Below are positions 10,076 to 17,774 of a stretch of 64,000 nucleotides of DNA, piece after piece. Each line of letters begins with the position of its first letter. Positions within the stretch are counted from its first letter, which is position 1. The notes beneath the pieces are model-generated. The model was not told the DNA's origin. It searched no databases and saw nothing but the letters and a program-made list of their open reading frames with translations. Location: NCBI RefSeq assembly GCF_003590335.1, contig NZ_MIET01000024.1, forward strand, positions 124,001 through 188,000. The letters are read 5' to 3'. Source of the stretch: Pseudoalteromonas sp. MSK9-3 (lineage in GTDB: Bacteria; Pseudomonadota; Gammaproteobacteria; Enterobacterales; Alteromonadaceae). The position numbers and the translations under genes are program-made.

Positions 10076-10969
10076 GTGAAACGTAGTTATAATTTTTTAG
10101 TTCGGTTTGCCAGTGTCTTTACCATGTTGATGGTGAGCCTTATGATAGCGACCAAGTGTTGGGCTTGGTTATCATCGGGTAGCGCTGCAATGCTAGGGTC
10201 GTTAACTGACTCTATGTTAGATATTAGCGCGTCTATGATGAGCTTTTTAGTGTTAAGTTATGCGCTGCGTCCGGCGGATGACGATCACCGTTTTGGACAT
10301 GGAAAAGCTGAAGCGCTTGCCGGGCTTGGTCAAGCCGCCTTTATTGCAGGGTCTGCATGCTTACTAGCTTTTCATGGCATCGAGCGTATATTCAACCCAG
10401 TTGAACTGGGGCAATCGCTGTTGGGCGTATGGGTGAGTTTATTTGCTATTGTCTGTACGCTGTTGGTGGTATTTGTACAGCATCAAGTGGTCAAACGCAC
10501 GCAATCTATTGCAGTCAAAGCCGATGCTCTGCATTATAAAGGCGATATTTTGCTCAATATTGCCGTGTTGATCGCCATTTTACTGTCTTATTATGGTGTT
10601 CAATATGCAGACCCGATTTTTGCAATAGGGGTCGCTGGTTACTTACTTTATAACTGCTGGGATATCGCCAAAGAAAGTGCCGATCATTTGATGGATAAAG
10701 AATTGCCGGATGATGAAAAAACCGAAATTATATTACTCGCTTCAAGCCATGAAGACGTGTTTGGTGTTCATGAATTACGCACCCGACAAAGTGGTAAAGT
10801 GAAGTTCATTCAGTTGCACTTAGAGCTTGATGATAACTTACCTTTGATTAGGGCACACCATGTGGCTGATGAGGTAGTTCAGAGCATTGAAGCTGCTTTT
10901 GAAGGGGAGGTGGATGTGCTTATTCATCAAGATCCTGTTTCTTTAGCTGTGAATGCCAACGCATCGTAA
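10076..10969 (+). CDS. fieF: cation diffusion facilitator FieF (Fe/Zn efflux)
   Basis: 297 residues with about six membrane helices and a cytosolic C-terminal domain. Metal-binding blocks: LTDSMLDISAS (about 42-52), DDHRFGHGKAEALAGL (about 75-90) and KADALHYKGDILLN (about 150-163), the D-D / H-D arrangement of CDF exporters. The C-terminus keeps LRTRQSGKVKFIQLHLE and LIHQDP as in E. coli FieF. GTG start with GGAGG upstream. FieF also neighbours cpxP in E. coli, supporting the Cpx assignment beside it. Its last 43 bp overlap the convergent hydrolase gene. Confidence 0.92.
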   Translation: MKRSYNFLVRFASVFTMLMVSLMIATKCWAWLSSGSAAMLGSLTDSMLDISASMMSFLVLSYALRPADDDHRFGHGKAEALAGLGQAAFIAGSACLLAFHGIERIFNPVELGQSLLGVWVSLFAIVCTLLVVFVQHQVVKRTQSIAVKADALHYKGDILLNIAVLIAILLSYYGVQYADPIFAIGVAGYLLYNCWDIAKESADHLMDKELPDDEKTEIILLASSHEDVFGVHELRTRQSGKVKFIQLHLELDDNLPLIRAHHVADEVVQSIEAAFEGEVDVLIHQDPVSLAVNANAS

Positions 10970-11895
10970 AAGTGATACATTTGCGATAAGACAGCATGAC
11001 GAGTGTCGTCAACCTCGCATAATAGCTCATGGCGTGCACTTGTATAATGGCTAATTGAAATATTGCGATGTAATTTGGCCATGTCTGTTTGTGCCTGATT
11101 ATTTACAATAAGGTCATTCTCGGCGCTGGCAATATGGATTGGGATGTTAGGCGTGAAAGTGGGCAGTTTAGCAATTGTGTTAAATGTTTCAGATAGCCAA
11201 TTAAAGCTCACGCCCCCTAAGCGCAATTCAGCTTCGTTTTGGTACAAAGTTCGAAAACGTTGATAGCGTGTTGCGCACTGGGTTAATTTATTGTCCCAAA
11301 ACTCGGGTGGTTCATAGTCACCTTGACCAAACGCATAGAGTTTAGCAAAGCCAAGCATACTGCCAAGACGTGCTATGATTTTAGCTAACCAATAGGGCAC
11401 GTCATGTGTTTGAATATCAAACATGGGCGCGCTTAAAAACGCACCACTTACAGCATGTGGGTAGTTGGCGAGGTAATCGTAACTGATAGCTGCGCCCATT
11501 GAATGGGCTAACATAAACGTCGTACCGACGGCGTTAGGCTCTACAATATTTTGCATAAAACAGTGTAAATCGTCAGTGTAATCATTAAAACGGTGTACGT
11601 GCCCAATATGAGGATTGGTTAATGTACGAGGGGACAGTCCTTGGCCAATATGATCATAACTGAATACGGCAATATTATTTTTTGCAAGCTCCCATAATAA
11701 CTCTTGATACTTCCACACGGATTCAATACGGCCATTGATAAGTACAATACTGTACTTAGCCGCTTGTGGGACATGATAAGCGTAAAATAGCTTGCCGCTT
11801 TTTGCTGAAAAATAGCCTTGTCGGCATGACTGCCAGTGCTGCTCTATCTCTTTTTGGTGCTGTACAAGGTGTTTACTGTGACTATAAAAGTTCAT
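10927..11895 (-). CDS. alpha/beta hydrolase, lysophospholipase L2 (PldB)-like
   Basis: 322 residues of the serine aminopeptidase S33 / monoacylglycerol lipase group. Nucleophile elbow LAHSMGAAISYDYL (about 127-140), oxyanion region IVLINGRIESVWKYQELL, FSYDHIGQGLSPR, and a likely catalytic Asp/His pair in SAENDLIVNN and TSARHELLCE. PldB-type enzymes act on lysophospholipids, but the substrate here is inferred. The start codon overlaps the cpxA stop (ATGA), so it is translated as the third gene of cpxR-cpxA-hydrolase. It converges on fieF with a 43-bp coding overlap. Confidence 0.82.
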   Translation of the reverse strand: MNFYSHSKHLVQHQKEIEQHWQSCRQGYFSAKSGKLFYAYHVPQAAKYSIVLINGRIESVWKYQELLWELAKNNIAVFSYDHIGQGLSPRTLTNPHIGHVHRFNDYTDDLHCFMQNIVEPNAVGTTFMLAHSMGAAISYDYLANYPHAVSGAFLSAPMFDIQTHDVPYWLAKIIARLGSMLGFAKLYAFGQGDYEPPEFWDNKLTQCATRYQRFRTLYQNEAELRLGGVSFNWLSETFNTIAKLPTFTPNIPIHIASAENDLIVNNQAQTDMAKLHRNISISHYTSARHELLCEVDDTRHAVLSQMYHFYDALAFTAKETGS

Positions 11896-13295
11896 AGTGG
11901 GAGCCTGATCTCTACCGCGAGCCCGCTTGGACTGTTGTGCTTAAGTATAAGTTTACCATTATGTGCAGAAACTGCGCGTTTTGTAATCGCTAAACCTAAA
12001 CCAATTCCGCCGGTACTTCGGTTGCGTGAATCGGATACCCGATAAAATGGCTGACAAAGTCGCATTAATGCGTCATCACTTACACCGTGGCCATCATCAC
12101 AAACAAAAATACTGACAGATGTATCTGTGTGTTTAAAAGTGACAGACACTTTACTCTGTGCATATTTTATCGCATTACGTATAACGTTCTCGATGGCACT
12201 ATTGAGCAATGCCGCATCACACTGTAACAGTAAAGTAGGAGGCACATCGTGAATAAATGTACAGTCTTTTTGTTGCGCTTCAAAGAGGGCGTCGCTGAAT
12301 AAATTTTGAACGAGTGCGTCAAGGCTAATATCTTGAATTTGTAAGGTTTGTTGGTTTTGCTCTAAGCGGGATAAAGTTAAAACATCTGCTAGCATGTTAT
12401 CTAAACACTTGGCTTCTTTTTCAATACGTATTAAATAATCTTTTTGTGTTTCACCTTGTGTATCTTGTGCCATGGCGTTTGCCAAAGTTAATCGCGTCAA
12501 AGGAGATCTTAGTTCGTGAGATACATCCGCTAATAGCTGTTTGTGCGCGTGAACACTATCAGACAAGCGTTCAGCCATAAAGTTAAAGTCATGCATTAAT
12601 GATGCAATTTCATCTTGGCGTCTTGTCGGGACATTTACACGTGTAGAAAGTTCCCCTTTGGCCAATCGCTTAGCCGCTCGCCCTAGCTCACTCAAAGGTG
12701 TGATTAAGCGTCGGCTAAACACAATACTGAGTATTATTGAGGGAAGTAATACGGCGAGTGCTTTGAGCCAAAAAGGCAGCATTTTAATCCGGGTAACAAA
12801 AGGCGGATCGCGTAACGGTTTTATTTGGAATAACTGGTATTGCTCGTTATGCAACGTGATAGAAATTGGGCCGTATGCATAATATCTATCAGTGACAATA
12901 AACAGCGCAGGCGTTGGAGTGTCAAAGTACAACAGCGAGAGGTCAATATTTTGTTTATTTGGTTTAGAGCTAATACTTTGCTCTATTTTTTGATGGGATA
13001 AGTACAGCCATTTATTTTCCGTAAAGCGAGCGTGTTTTAATACCTTGTCAATTGACTTATTTTTAATGTTGACGAGGCGTTCAATATTACGCTGCAGATG
13101 TGTCAATGAGCCGAGCATTTTCCCATGTAACTGTTTTGATTCTAGCTGCTCCGGATGTAATTGGCTTAGCAGCAGTAACATTAAAAATATCCCTAAAATA
13201 GTCAGCCAGAACCCAAAAAAAGCTTGGTAAAATAGTGAACCAGGTTGGTTAAAGTGGCATAGGGTAAAGCGGGGTCTATTCTGCCAAAAAGACAT
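11892..13295 (-). CDS. cpxA: sensor histidine kinase, CpxA-like
   Basis: 467 residues from the ATG at 13295. The frame is open 13 codons further up, but that would overlap cpxR by 59 bp instead of 20. Helix 1 (about 24-45), periplasmic domain (about 46-175), helix 2 (about 176-200), HAMP (RRLITPLSELGRAAKRLAKG), HisKA with phospho-acceptor His in LLADVSHELRSPLTRL, then HATPase_c with N box ENVIRNAIKYA, G1 VCDDGHGVS and G2 GGIGLGLAI. A paired regulator, a CpxP-like gene and fieF next door make it the envelope-stress kinase CpxA; the periplasmic sensor itself is poorly conserved. Confidence 0.88.
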   Translation of the reverse strand: MSFWQNRPRFTLCHFNQPGSLFYQAFFGFWLTILGIFLMLLLLSQLHPEQLESKQLHGKMLGSLTHLQRNIERLVNIKNKSIDKVLKHARFTENKWLYLSHQKIEQSISSKPNKQNIDLSLLYFDTPTPALFIVTDRYYAYGPISITLHNEQYQLFQIKPLRDPPFVTRIKMLPFWLKALAVLLPSIILSIVFSRRLITPLSELGRAAKRLAKGELSTRVNVPTRRQDEIASLMHDFNFMAERLSDSVHAHKQLLADVSHELRSPLTRLTLANAMAQDTQGETQKDYLIRIEKEAKCLDNMLADVLTLSRLEQNQQTLQIQDISLDALVQNLFSDALFEAQQKDCTFIHDVPPTLLLQCDAALLNSAIENVIRNAIKYAQSKVSVTFKHTDTSVSIFVCDDGHGVSDDALMRLCQPFYRVSDSRNRSTGGIGLGLAITKRAVSAHNGKLILKHNSPSGLAVEIRLPL

Positions 13296-13962
13296 AGCCA
13301 CTCCCGCGAATAGTCTGAATGCACTGTATATCACTATATTGCGCTATTTTTTTTCGTAGATTACTGACATGCATATCTATAGAGCGGTCAAATGGCGCCA
13401 ATCTACGTCCAAGTACATGTTGACTTAGTACATCTTTACTAACGACGTCACCAATTCTCCCCATGAGTTTTTGCAAGATTGAAAACTCGGTGCCAGTGAG
13501 TATGAGTACATGCTCATTGACGATGACTTTGCGTGCGGCAACATTTAAGGTGACGTGCGATGATGATAACAATTGCTCATGCTGATCGGTTTGTTTTATA
13601 AAATCTACCCTGCGACAAATGGCATGTATTCTGGCAAGCAGCTCTCTATGATTAAAGGGTTTGGGTAAATAGTCATCGGCGCCGAGCTCGAGGCCAAATA
13701 TTCGGTCAAAATCATCACCTTTTGCGGTAAGCATAATGATAGGGGTTAGGTGTGTGAGGCGTATGCGTTTGAGTACTTCAAATCCATCCAAATGCGGTAA
13801 CATCACATCCAACAAAATAACGTCATAATGGTGAGAGGTTGCTTGTTCTAACCCAGCTAAACCATCAAAAGCTTGTTCTACCGTGCATCCTTGTGAGGTT
13901 AAATAGTCACTTAATAAGTCACTAAGTGCATGGTCATCTTCAATTAAAAGTAATTTGCTCAT
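13276..13962 (-). CDS. cpxR: OmpR-family response regulator, CpxR-like
   Basis: 228 residues. Receiver domain (about 1-120) with acidic pair EDD, phospho-acceptor Asp in VILLDVMLPHLDG (about 46-58), the switch Thr in MLTAKG, and Lys in LGADDYLPKPFN, a string strongly like E. coli CpxR. The C-terminal winged-helix DNA-binding domain (about 130-228) carries LTGTEFSILQKL, GRRLAPFDRSIDMHVSNLRKK and IRGSGYVF. It overlaps cpxA by 20 bp. A tandem GTAAA site in its upstream region suggests autoregulation together with the divergent cpxP-like gene. Confidence 0.9.
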   Translation of the reverse strand: MSKLLLIEDDHALSDLLSDYLTSQGCTVEQAFDGLAGLEQATSHHYDVILLDVMLPHLDGFEVLKRIRLTHLTPIIMLTAKGDDFDRIFGLELGADDYLPKPFNHRELLARIHAICRRVDFIKQTDQHEQLLSSSHVTLNVAARKVIVNEHVLILTGTEFSILQKLMGRIGDVVSKDVLSQHVLGRRLAPFDRSIDMHVSNLRKKIAQYSDIQCIQTIRGSGYVFLAE

Positions 13963-14023
13963 GAGGTCCAGTACAAGGTCTATTTTCTCTTAGTTTACCG
14001 CGCTGAATATTAAATTGCAGATC

Positions 14024-14039
14024 TTTACACAGCCTTTAC
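14024..14039 (-). promoter_or_regulatory. CpxR-type box between cpxR and the cpxP-like gene
   Basis: On the minus strand GTAAA, six bases, GTAAA (one-helical-turn direct repeat). The known E. coli CpxR box is GTAAA-N4to8-GTAAA. A further single half-site lies at 13994-13998. It stands in the 153-bp divergent gap, where CpxR could control both genes. Confidence 0.62.
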
Positions 14040-14115
14040 ATTGCTTTTCGTTGCTTTTCATTACAGCGAATACACTGGATTGGTCGTTTAATTTTTCACT
14101 CCAAAGGTCAATAAT

Positions 14116-14541
14116 ATGAATATTAAAACTAATTTAACCTCAATTATACTGTGCTCAGGCATGTTATTTACGTCACTGGCACATGCTGGAAACTCACACC
14201 ACAGTGGTAAGCACTTTTTACTTACCGGCCATGCTGCCGCTAAGTTATCTTTAACTGATAAACAGCAAACAAAAATAGCAGAAATATTGTCTGAAAAACG
14301 TTCGCAAATGAAAGCCGCAAAAGCCATGCGATCTGATAATAAACAAGCTTTTAAGAATATTGTTGAATCAGATACTTTTGACGAGCAACAGGCCAAAGAA
14401 ACCATAACTCAAATGCAAGCGGTAAAAGCGCAAATGTTACTTGCTAAACTGAAAAGCAAGCAGCAAATTTGGCATCTGTTAGATGAGCAGCAGCGTGAAA
14501 AGTTGGCACATATTCAGAATAAAAGAAGGCGCCGTAACTAG
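14116..14541 (+). CDS. CpxP-like periplasmic LTXXQ-motif protein
   Basis: 141 residues: signal peptide (about 1-24, ending SLAHA), His-rich start of the mature protein, and an all-helical Spy/CpxP body. The family LTxxQ motifs appear as LSLTDKQQTKI (about 45-55) and a diverged HLLDEQQREKL (about 121-131); the C-terminus is basic (KRRRRN). CpxP is a chaperone-like inhibitor of CpxA. The divergent position beside cpxRA and the fieF neighbour support the role. The final base of the stop codon (TAG) is the first base of an inserted palindromic element; without it the stop would be TAA. Confidence 0.78.
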   Translation: MNIKTNLTSIILCSGMLFTSLAHAGNSHHSGKHFLLTGHAAAKLSLTDKQQTKIAEILSEKRSQMKAAKAMRSDNKQAFKNIVESDTFDEQQAKETITQMQAVKAQMLLAKLKSKQQIWHLLDEQQREKLAHIQNKRRRRN

Positions 14542-14792
14542 GGGCTGTTGATCTTTGCTGTTCTCTTTGAGCGTGCTTTTATCACGGTGCTTAATGTGTG
14601 GCCTAGTAATCTAAGCGAATATTAAGCAACAAAGAGAAAAGTGCGCTCAAAAGAACCGGTAGGCAGCGCTTGATTGGCTTTTCTACTATGTTATCGGCTG
14701 ACTCACATGGAATAACCATGCTACGCAGCCTCTGCCTTGTATAAAAGCCAATCAAACTTCTGCAAAAATGAACCTGAAAGATCAACAACCCC
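14541..14792. mobile_element. MITE-like palindromic element with TA target duplication
   Basis: A 252-bp segment bounded by near-perfect inverted repeats: left GGGGCTGTTGATCTTT, right arm read outward-in GGGGTTGTTGATCTTT (15 of 16). TA flanks both sides (14539-14540 and 14793-14794), consistent with a TA target duplication. Nested inverted repeats fill it: TTGATTGGCTTTT (14670-14682) with its exact complement at 14743-14755, TGCTTAAT/ATTAAGCA (14588-14595, 14621-14628), TTTGAGCG/CGCTCAAA, and CATGG/CCATG at the centre. No transposase is encoded. IS630- or IS5-type parentage is plausible from the TA target but not shown. Confidence 0.75.
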
Positions 14793-14834
14793 TAATACTC
14801 CCCTTAGTTAGTTTTCTTTATATCCACAATTATT

Positions 14835-14863
14835 AGCGTGCATACCTTAAAGGCACGCTTTTG
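14835..14863 (+). terminator. intrinsic terminator, probably the original one of the cpxP-like gene
   Basis: Stem AGCGTGC / GCACGCT with an 11-base loop and a short T run. It now lies about 290 bp after the cpxP-like stop because of the inserted element. Confidence 0.62.
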
Positions 14864-14912
14864 TTCTATTTATGCCTCGCGAATTCACTTGTATACCCTC
14901 ACCCTTTAAAGT

Positions 14913-14934
14913 TAAATGCAAATGATATTTAATG
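14913..14934 (+). promoter_or_regulatory. possible Fur box upstream of the PepSY operon
   Basis: The sequence TAAATGCAAATGATATTTAA shares the GCAAATGATA half with gammaproteobacterial Fur sites, but the second half is degenerate. The downstream gene types are usually iron-regulated, which is the main support. Confidence 0.38.
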
Positions 14935-15031
14935 TCTTTTTGTTTGGCGTTGTTGTGCCCTTAATTCTTGGGTATAATTCGAGCTGTTTCTATAGTAGAT
15001 ACTCGCTGTAGTAAAATTAAACGGAGTTTGT

Positions 15032-15289
15032 GTGATCATAAGTTTATTAGTTGGCCTGATTTTGTGTGCCGTTTTTTTGTTATACGGCAGTAATAAACAC
15101 CAGCACTTGTATGCAAAACCACTGCCTAAATATTGTAAGTGGCTTGGTTTCTTATTTATAAGCAGTGCGTTGTATATAGCAACGCTGCAGTTTAGTGGGG
15201 TGGCTGTTTTACTTAGTTGGTTGATGATGAGCATGTTGTGCTTAGTGATATTACCCAGCGTTATTTTTTTCAGTAAGGTCAAAAAGTGA
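15032..15289 (+). CDS. small inner-membrane protein, DUF3325-like
   Basis: 85 residues with three predicted membrane helices (about 1-20, 34-53, 56-78). It is the first gene of a three-gene unit ending in a PepSY protein, the place of DUF3325 proteins in siderophore-uptake clusters; family membership is inferred from size, hydropathy and context. GTG start with ACGGAG upstream; its last bases overlap the next start (GTGA). Function is unknown; a role in reducing or releasing iron at the inner membrane is often guessed for such sets. Confidence 0.75.
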   Translation: MIISLLVGLILCAVFLLYGSNKHQHLYAKPLPKYCKWLGFLFISSALYIATLQFSGVAVLLSWLMMSMLCLVILPSVIFFSKVKK

Positions 15290-15603
15290 ATACACATAAA
15301 ATAGCTACAAGCCGCACTCAGTGGCTATGGAAAACATTGATTGGTGTTGTGCTTGGTTTAACTTTGAGCTTTGGATTGGTAGGGCTTTTTGCTTGGGCTG
15401 GCCCAGATAACCTGCACAGCGACCTCAGTAGTGAACGTTTACTATGGAAATCACAAATGCATATGTGGATGATAACGCCTCTATGGATGCTGATTGTGAC
15501 GTTTAGCTACTTATTTAAAACTGCGAAAGAAGCGGCCATCAGTTTAGTGATAGGAAATCTATGTGTGTTTGGCTGCTTATTCATTATTAAGGATCTATTA
15601 TGA
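15286..15603 (+). CDS. small inner-membrane protein, DUF3649-like
   Basis: 105 residues with three predicted helices (about 14-36, 58-78, 85-102). GTG start overlapping the preceding stop by 4 bp, and its own stop overlaps the PepSY ATG by 4 bp (ATGA), so the three are translationally coupled. Residues in the first helix (GVVLGLTLSFGLVGLFAW) resemble DUF3649-type proteins that accompany PepSY_TM genes. No catalytic residues recognised. Confidence 0.75.
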   Translation: MNTHKIATSRTQWLWKTLIGVVLGLTLSFGLVGLFAWAGPDNLHSDLSSERLLWKSQMHMWMITPLWMLIVTFSYLFKTAKEAAISLVIGNLCVFGCLFIIKDLL

Positions 15604-17213
15604 AAATTCGCGCCGATATAATACGGACATATCAAACGCTTCATACGTGGACCGGTATTTGTGCAGGGTTATTGCTGTTTATTGGCTTTTTTGCGGGTTC
15701 ATTAACCATGTTCCGAGGGGCAATCGACCAGTGGGCGACGCCGGCAAGTTATCAGTTGCCACAAGTACAAGAGGCGCAATATGATGAATTATTGCAAAAA
15801 GTGTTAGCCGCTTACCCGAGTGCGGCAGACTCTGTGAGTTTGCATTTCTCAGAAGACCATTCACCTATTACTTGGTATGAGACGGGCAGTGCACGCGGGC
15901 TCTCTTTGGACGATCAAGTCTATCATGCCACGCTCAATGATAACGGAGAATTAGTTGCTGAGCTTCGCCACGTCAATGAGTTATCAATGCTGGTGGATTA
16001 TTTACATCGTACCGCAGGTATCATTGGTGAAATAGGGCATGATCAGGCGGGGGTCTATGTACTAGGGATCGCCTCATTTTTATATTTTATCGCGTTAGTT
16101 TCTGGTGTGATCTTCCTATTGCCGACGCTTACCAAAAGCTTTTTTGCTCTACGCCATACTAAATCTAAAGCGCGCTTTTGGCTTGATACCCATAATTTAA
16201 TTGGTGTGAGTAGTTTACCGTTCCATATCATTATTTCTTTCACTGTATTTGTCTTTGCCTTTCATGATTTACTTTATGGTGGGTTGTCTCAGGTATATGG
16301 CGACAAACCGATGTTTAAGCGCAATGCTGAGTCTGAAATTGTGTATCAGGTTGCCGATTTACCAAAGCTCGCTGAGCTACGACAGGCTGTAACTGAGTAT
16401 GCGCCCAACTATACGATTGAAAACATCGACTTTAGTGGTTTGATTGAGCAAGGGCCAAGTGCAGCCATTAAAATAGTGAACTTAGATACCGTGATGCGCG
16501 GCCCAATTACAGATTTTCTTTATATGCAGCCTTATACGTTTGAAATATCAACCAGTAGTGTACAAGGGGGCGATCAAGGCGTGTGGAGTAGTATTGTCTC
16601 GAGCTTTTTTGGTCTGCATTTTGGCAGCTTTGGGGGAGATTTCGGTCGTTGGGCGTATTTTATTATGGGCCTATTAGGCGCGATTCTGTTTTATAGCGGC
16701 AATTTATTGTGGCTTGAAAAGCGTCGCAAAGCACAAGTTTTAGAGCAATCTAGAGCCAGTATAATATTAGCTAAATTAACGGTAGGGATCAGTTTGGGCT
16801 CCATTGCTGGTATTGCCTGCGCTTTTGCCGCATCGAAATGGTTAAGTATTGCAAGTTTAAACATTAATGTGGCTTACATGTGGTTATATTACATCACATT
16901 TTTTGTGACGCTTGGCACTGCGTTTATTTATGGTGCGCCGAGAACCGCCATTGTCGGTATGCGAGCGATTGCATTGCTGTGTTTTAGCATTCCAATGACT
17001 TCACTGTTAGCCTTTTTGGTCCCCGCTATTGGTATTTGGCCTGCATATGATTTAACAACCGTTAGTGTCGAAGTTGTTGCCGCTACATTTGGTGCAGCCT
17101 TTTGGGGGATGAGTCATAAAACTCACAAGCGTGCTCTGGGCAGTGATATAAACAGTGTCTGGTATATTCCACCTCATAACAAGGTGGCCAGCAGTGCACT
17201 TAATGTTGCATAA
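15600..17213 (+). CDS. PepSY-associated membrane protein (PiuB-like, iron uptake)
   Basis: 537 residues. A first helix with the family start TLHTWTGICAGLLLFIGFFAG (given here as residues about 13-33), a large periplasmic PepSY-type region (about 40-140), helices with LHRTAGIIGEIGHD and HNLIGVSSLPFHIIISFT, and more helices to about residue 510, at least seven in all. Histidines at conserved helix positions (H15, the HRT and H-N-L-I-G blocks, PFHI) suggest haem or metal binding as in reductase-like PepSY_TM proteins. It ends a coupled operon, probably for siderophore-iron use. Confidence 0.85.
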   Translation: MKIRADIIRTYQTLHTWTGICAGLLLFIGFFAGSLTMFRGAIDQWATPASYQLPQVQEAQYDELLQKVLAAYPSAADSVSLHFSEDHSPITWYETGSARGLSLDDQVYHATLNDNGELVAELRHVNELSMLVDYLHRTAGIIGEIGHDQAGVYVLGIASFLYFIALVSGVIFLLPTLTKSFFALRHTKSKARFWLDTHNLIGVSSLPFHIIISFTVFVFAFHDLLYGGLSQVYGDKPMFKRNAESEIVYQVADLPKLAELRQAVTEYAPNYTIENIDFSGLIEQGPSAAIKIVNLDTVMRGPITDFLYMQPYTFEISTSSVQGGDQGVWSSIVSSFFGLHFGSFGGDFGRWAYFIMGLLGAILFYSGNLLWLEKRRKAQVLEQSRASIILAKLTVGISLGSIAGIACAFAASKWLSIASLNINVAYMWLYYITFFVTLGTAFIYGAPRTAIVGMRAIALLCFSIPMTSLLAFLVPAIGIWPAYDLTTVSVEVVAATFGAAFWGMSHKTHKRALGSDINSVWYIPPHNKVASSALNVA

Positions 17214-17219
17214 GAAGAG

Positions 17220-17243
17220 GGTGTTCAGAGCTTTCTGAACACC
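17220..17243 (+). terminator. hairpin after the PepSY operon
   Basis: Perfect 10-bp stem GGTGTTCAGA / TCTGAACACC with loop GCTT. The T run after it is poor, so termination may be partial. The rest of 17244-17484 holds no gene that I can support. Confidence 0.6.
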
Positions 17244-17484
17244 TCATGTGCTTTGCTTATTATTGGTGAGTTCAGTGTGATGACTTACTATTTAACCTCA
17301 GCTCTGGATAAGCAAATTTGCCCAATAAAGCTATTTTTCTCACTCTTGGCGTTGCTTTTATTTGTAATAGCTCGCTATTACTGCATAAAAGCGCCTTGAT
17401 ATTGAGTAAAATATCATCATTGGATTGTAGGTAAGTTTGTTTTAAAAACATTTTCTATTCTAAAACCCTTATCCAAACCTGAGG

Positions 17485-17724
17485 TTATTTAAAAAAGTCA
17501 TCATTTTTGGCGAGCAAAGCTTCCATATCTTCAATTAAGTCTTGCGCGGCTTTTGGATCTAGCTCTGCATCGGCTTGAATTGTGGTAGAGATTTTATTAT
17601 TTTCAAAAGACCATTCGCCTAGGTCAATAAGCTGACATCGTTTTGAACAAAAAGGGCGAAATTCACTCTCTTCAGACCAAGTAACTGAAGAAGAGCAGGT
17701 GGGGCATTTTACTACTGTGGGCAT
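17485..17724 (-). CDS. yacG: DNA gyrase inhibitor YacG
   Basis: 79 residues with one zinc site: C7-x2-C10 and C26-x3-C30 (CPTC ... FCSKRC), then [11 protein letters not shown]. The family binds GyrB and inhibits gyrase. The acidic C-terminal tail is typical. It closes the pil-coaE-yacG cluster, 50 bp after pilB. In relatives zapD stands just ahead of it; here pilB does. Confidence 0.92.
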   Translation of the reverse strand: MPTVVKCPTCSSSVTWSEESEFRPFCSKRCQLIDLGEWSFENNKISTTIQADAELDPKAAQDLIEDMEALLAKNDDFFK

Positions 17725-17774
17725 TATAATTAACCATGTCGTTAACTCAGCCCACAGTGTAATAAACTCCTCGC

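Noticed and set aside
14603..14788. 61-codon frame inside the palindromic element
   Set aside because: No transposase similarity, lies across inverted repeats, no ribosome site; best seen as chance.
17279..17398. 39-codon hydrophobic frame starting MTYYLTSALDK after the PepSY operon
   Set aside because: Modest ribosome site only and no recognisable family; too short to support.
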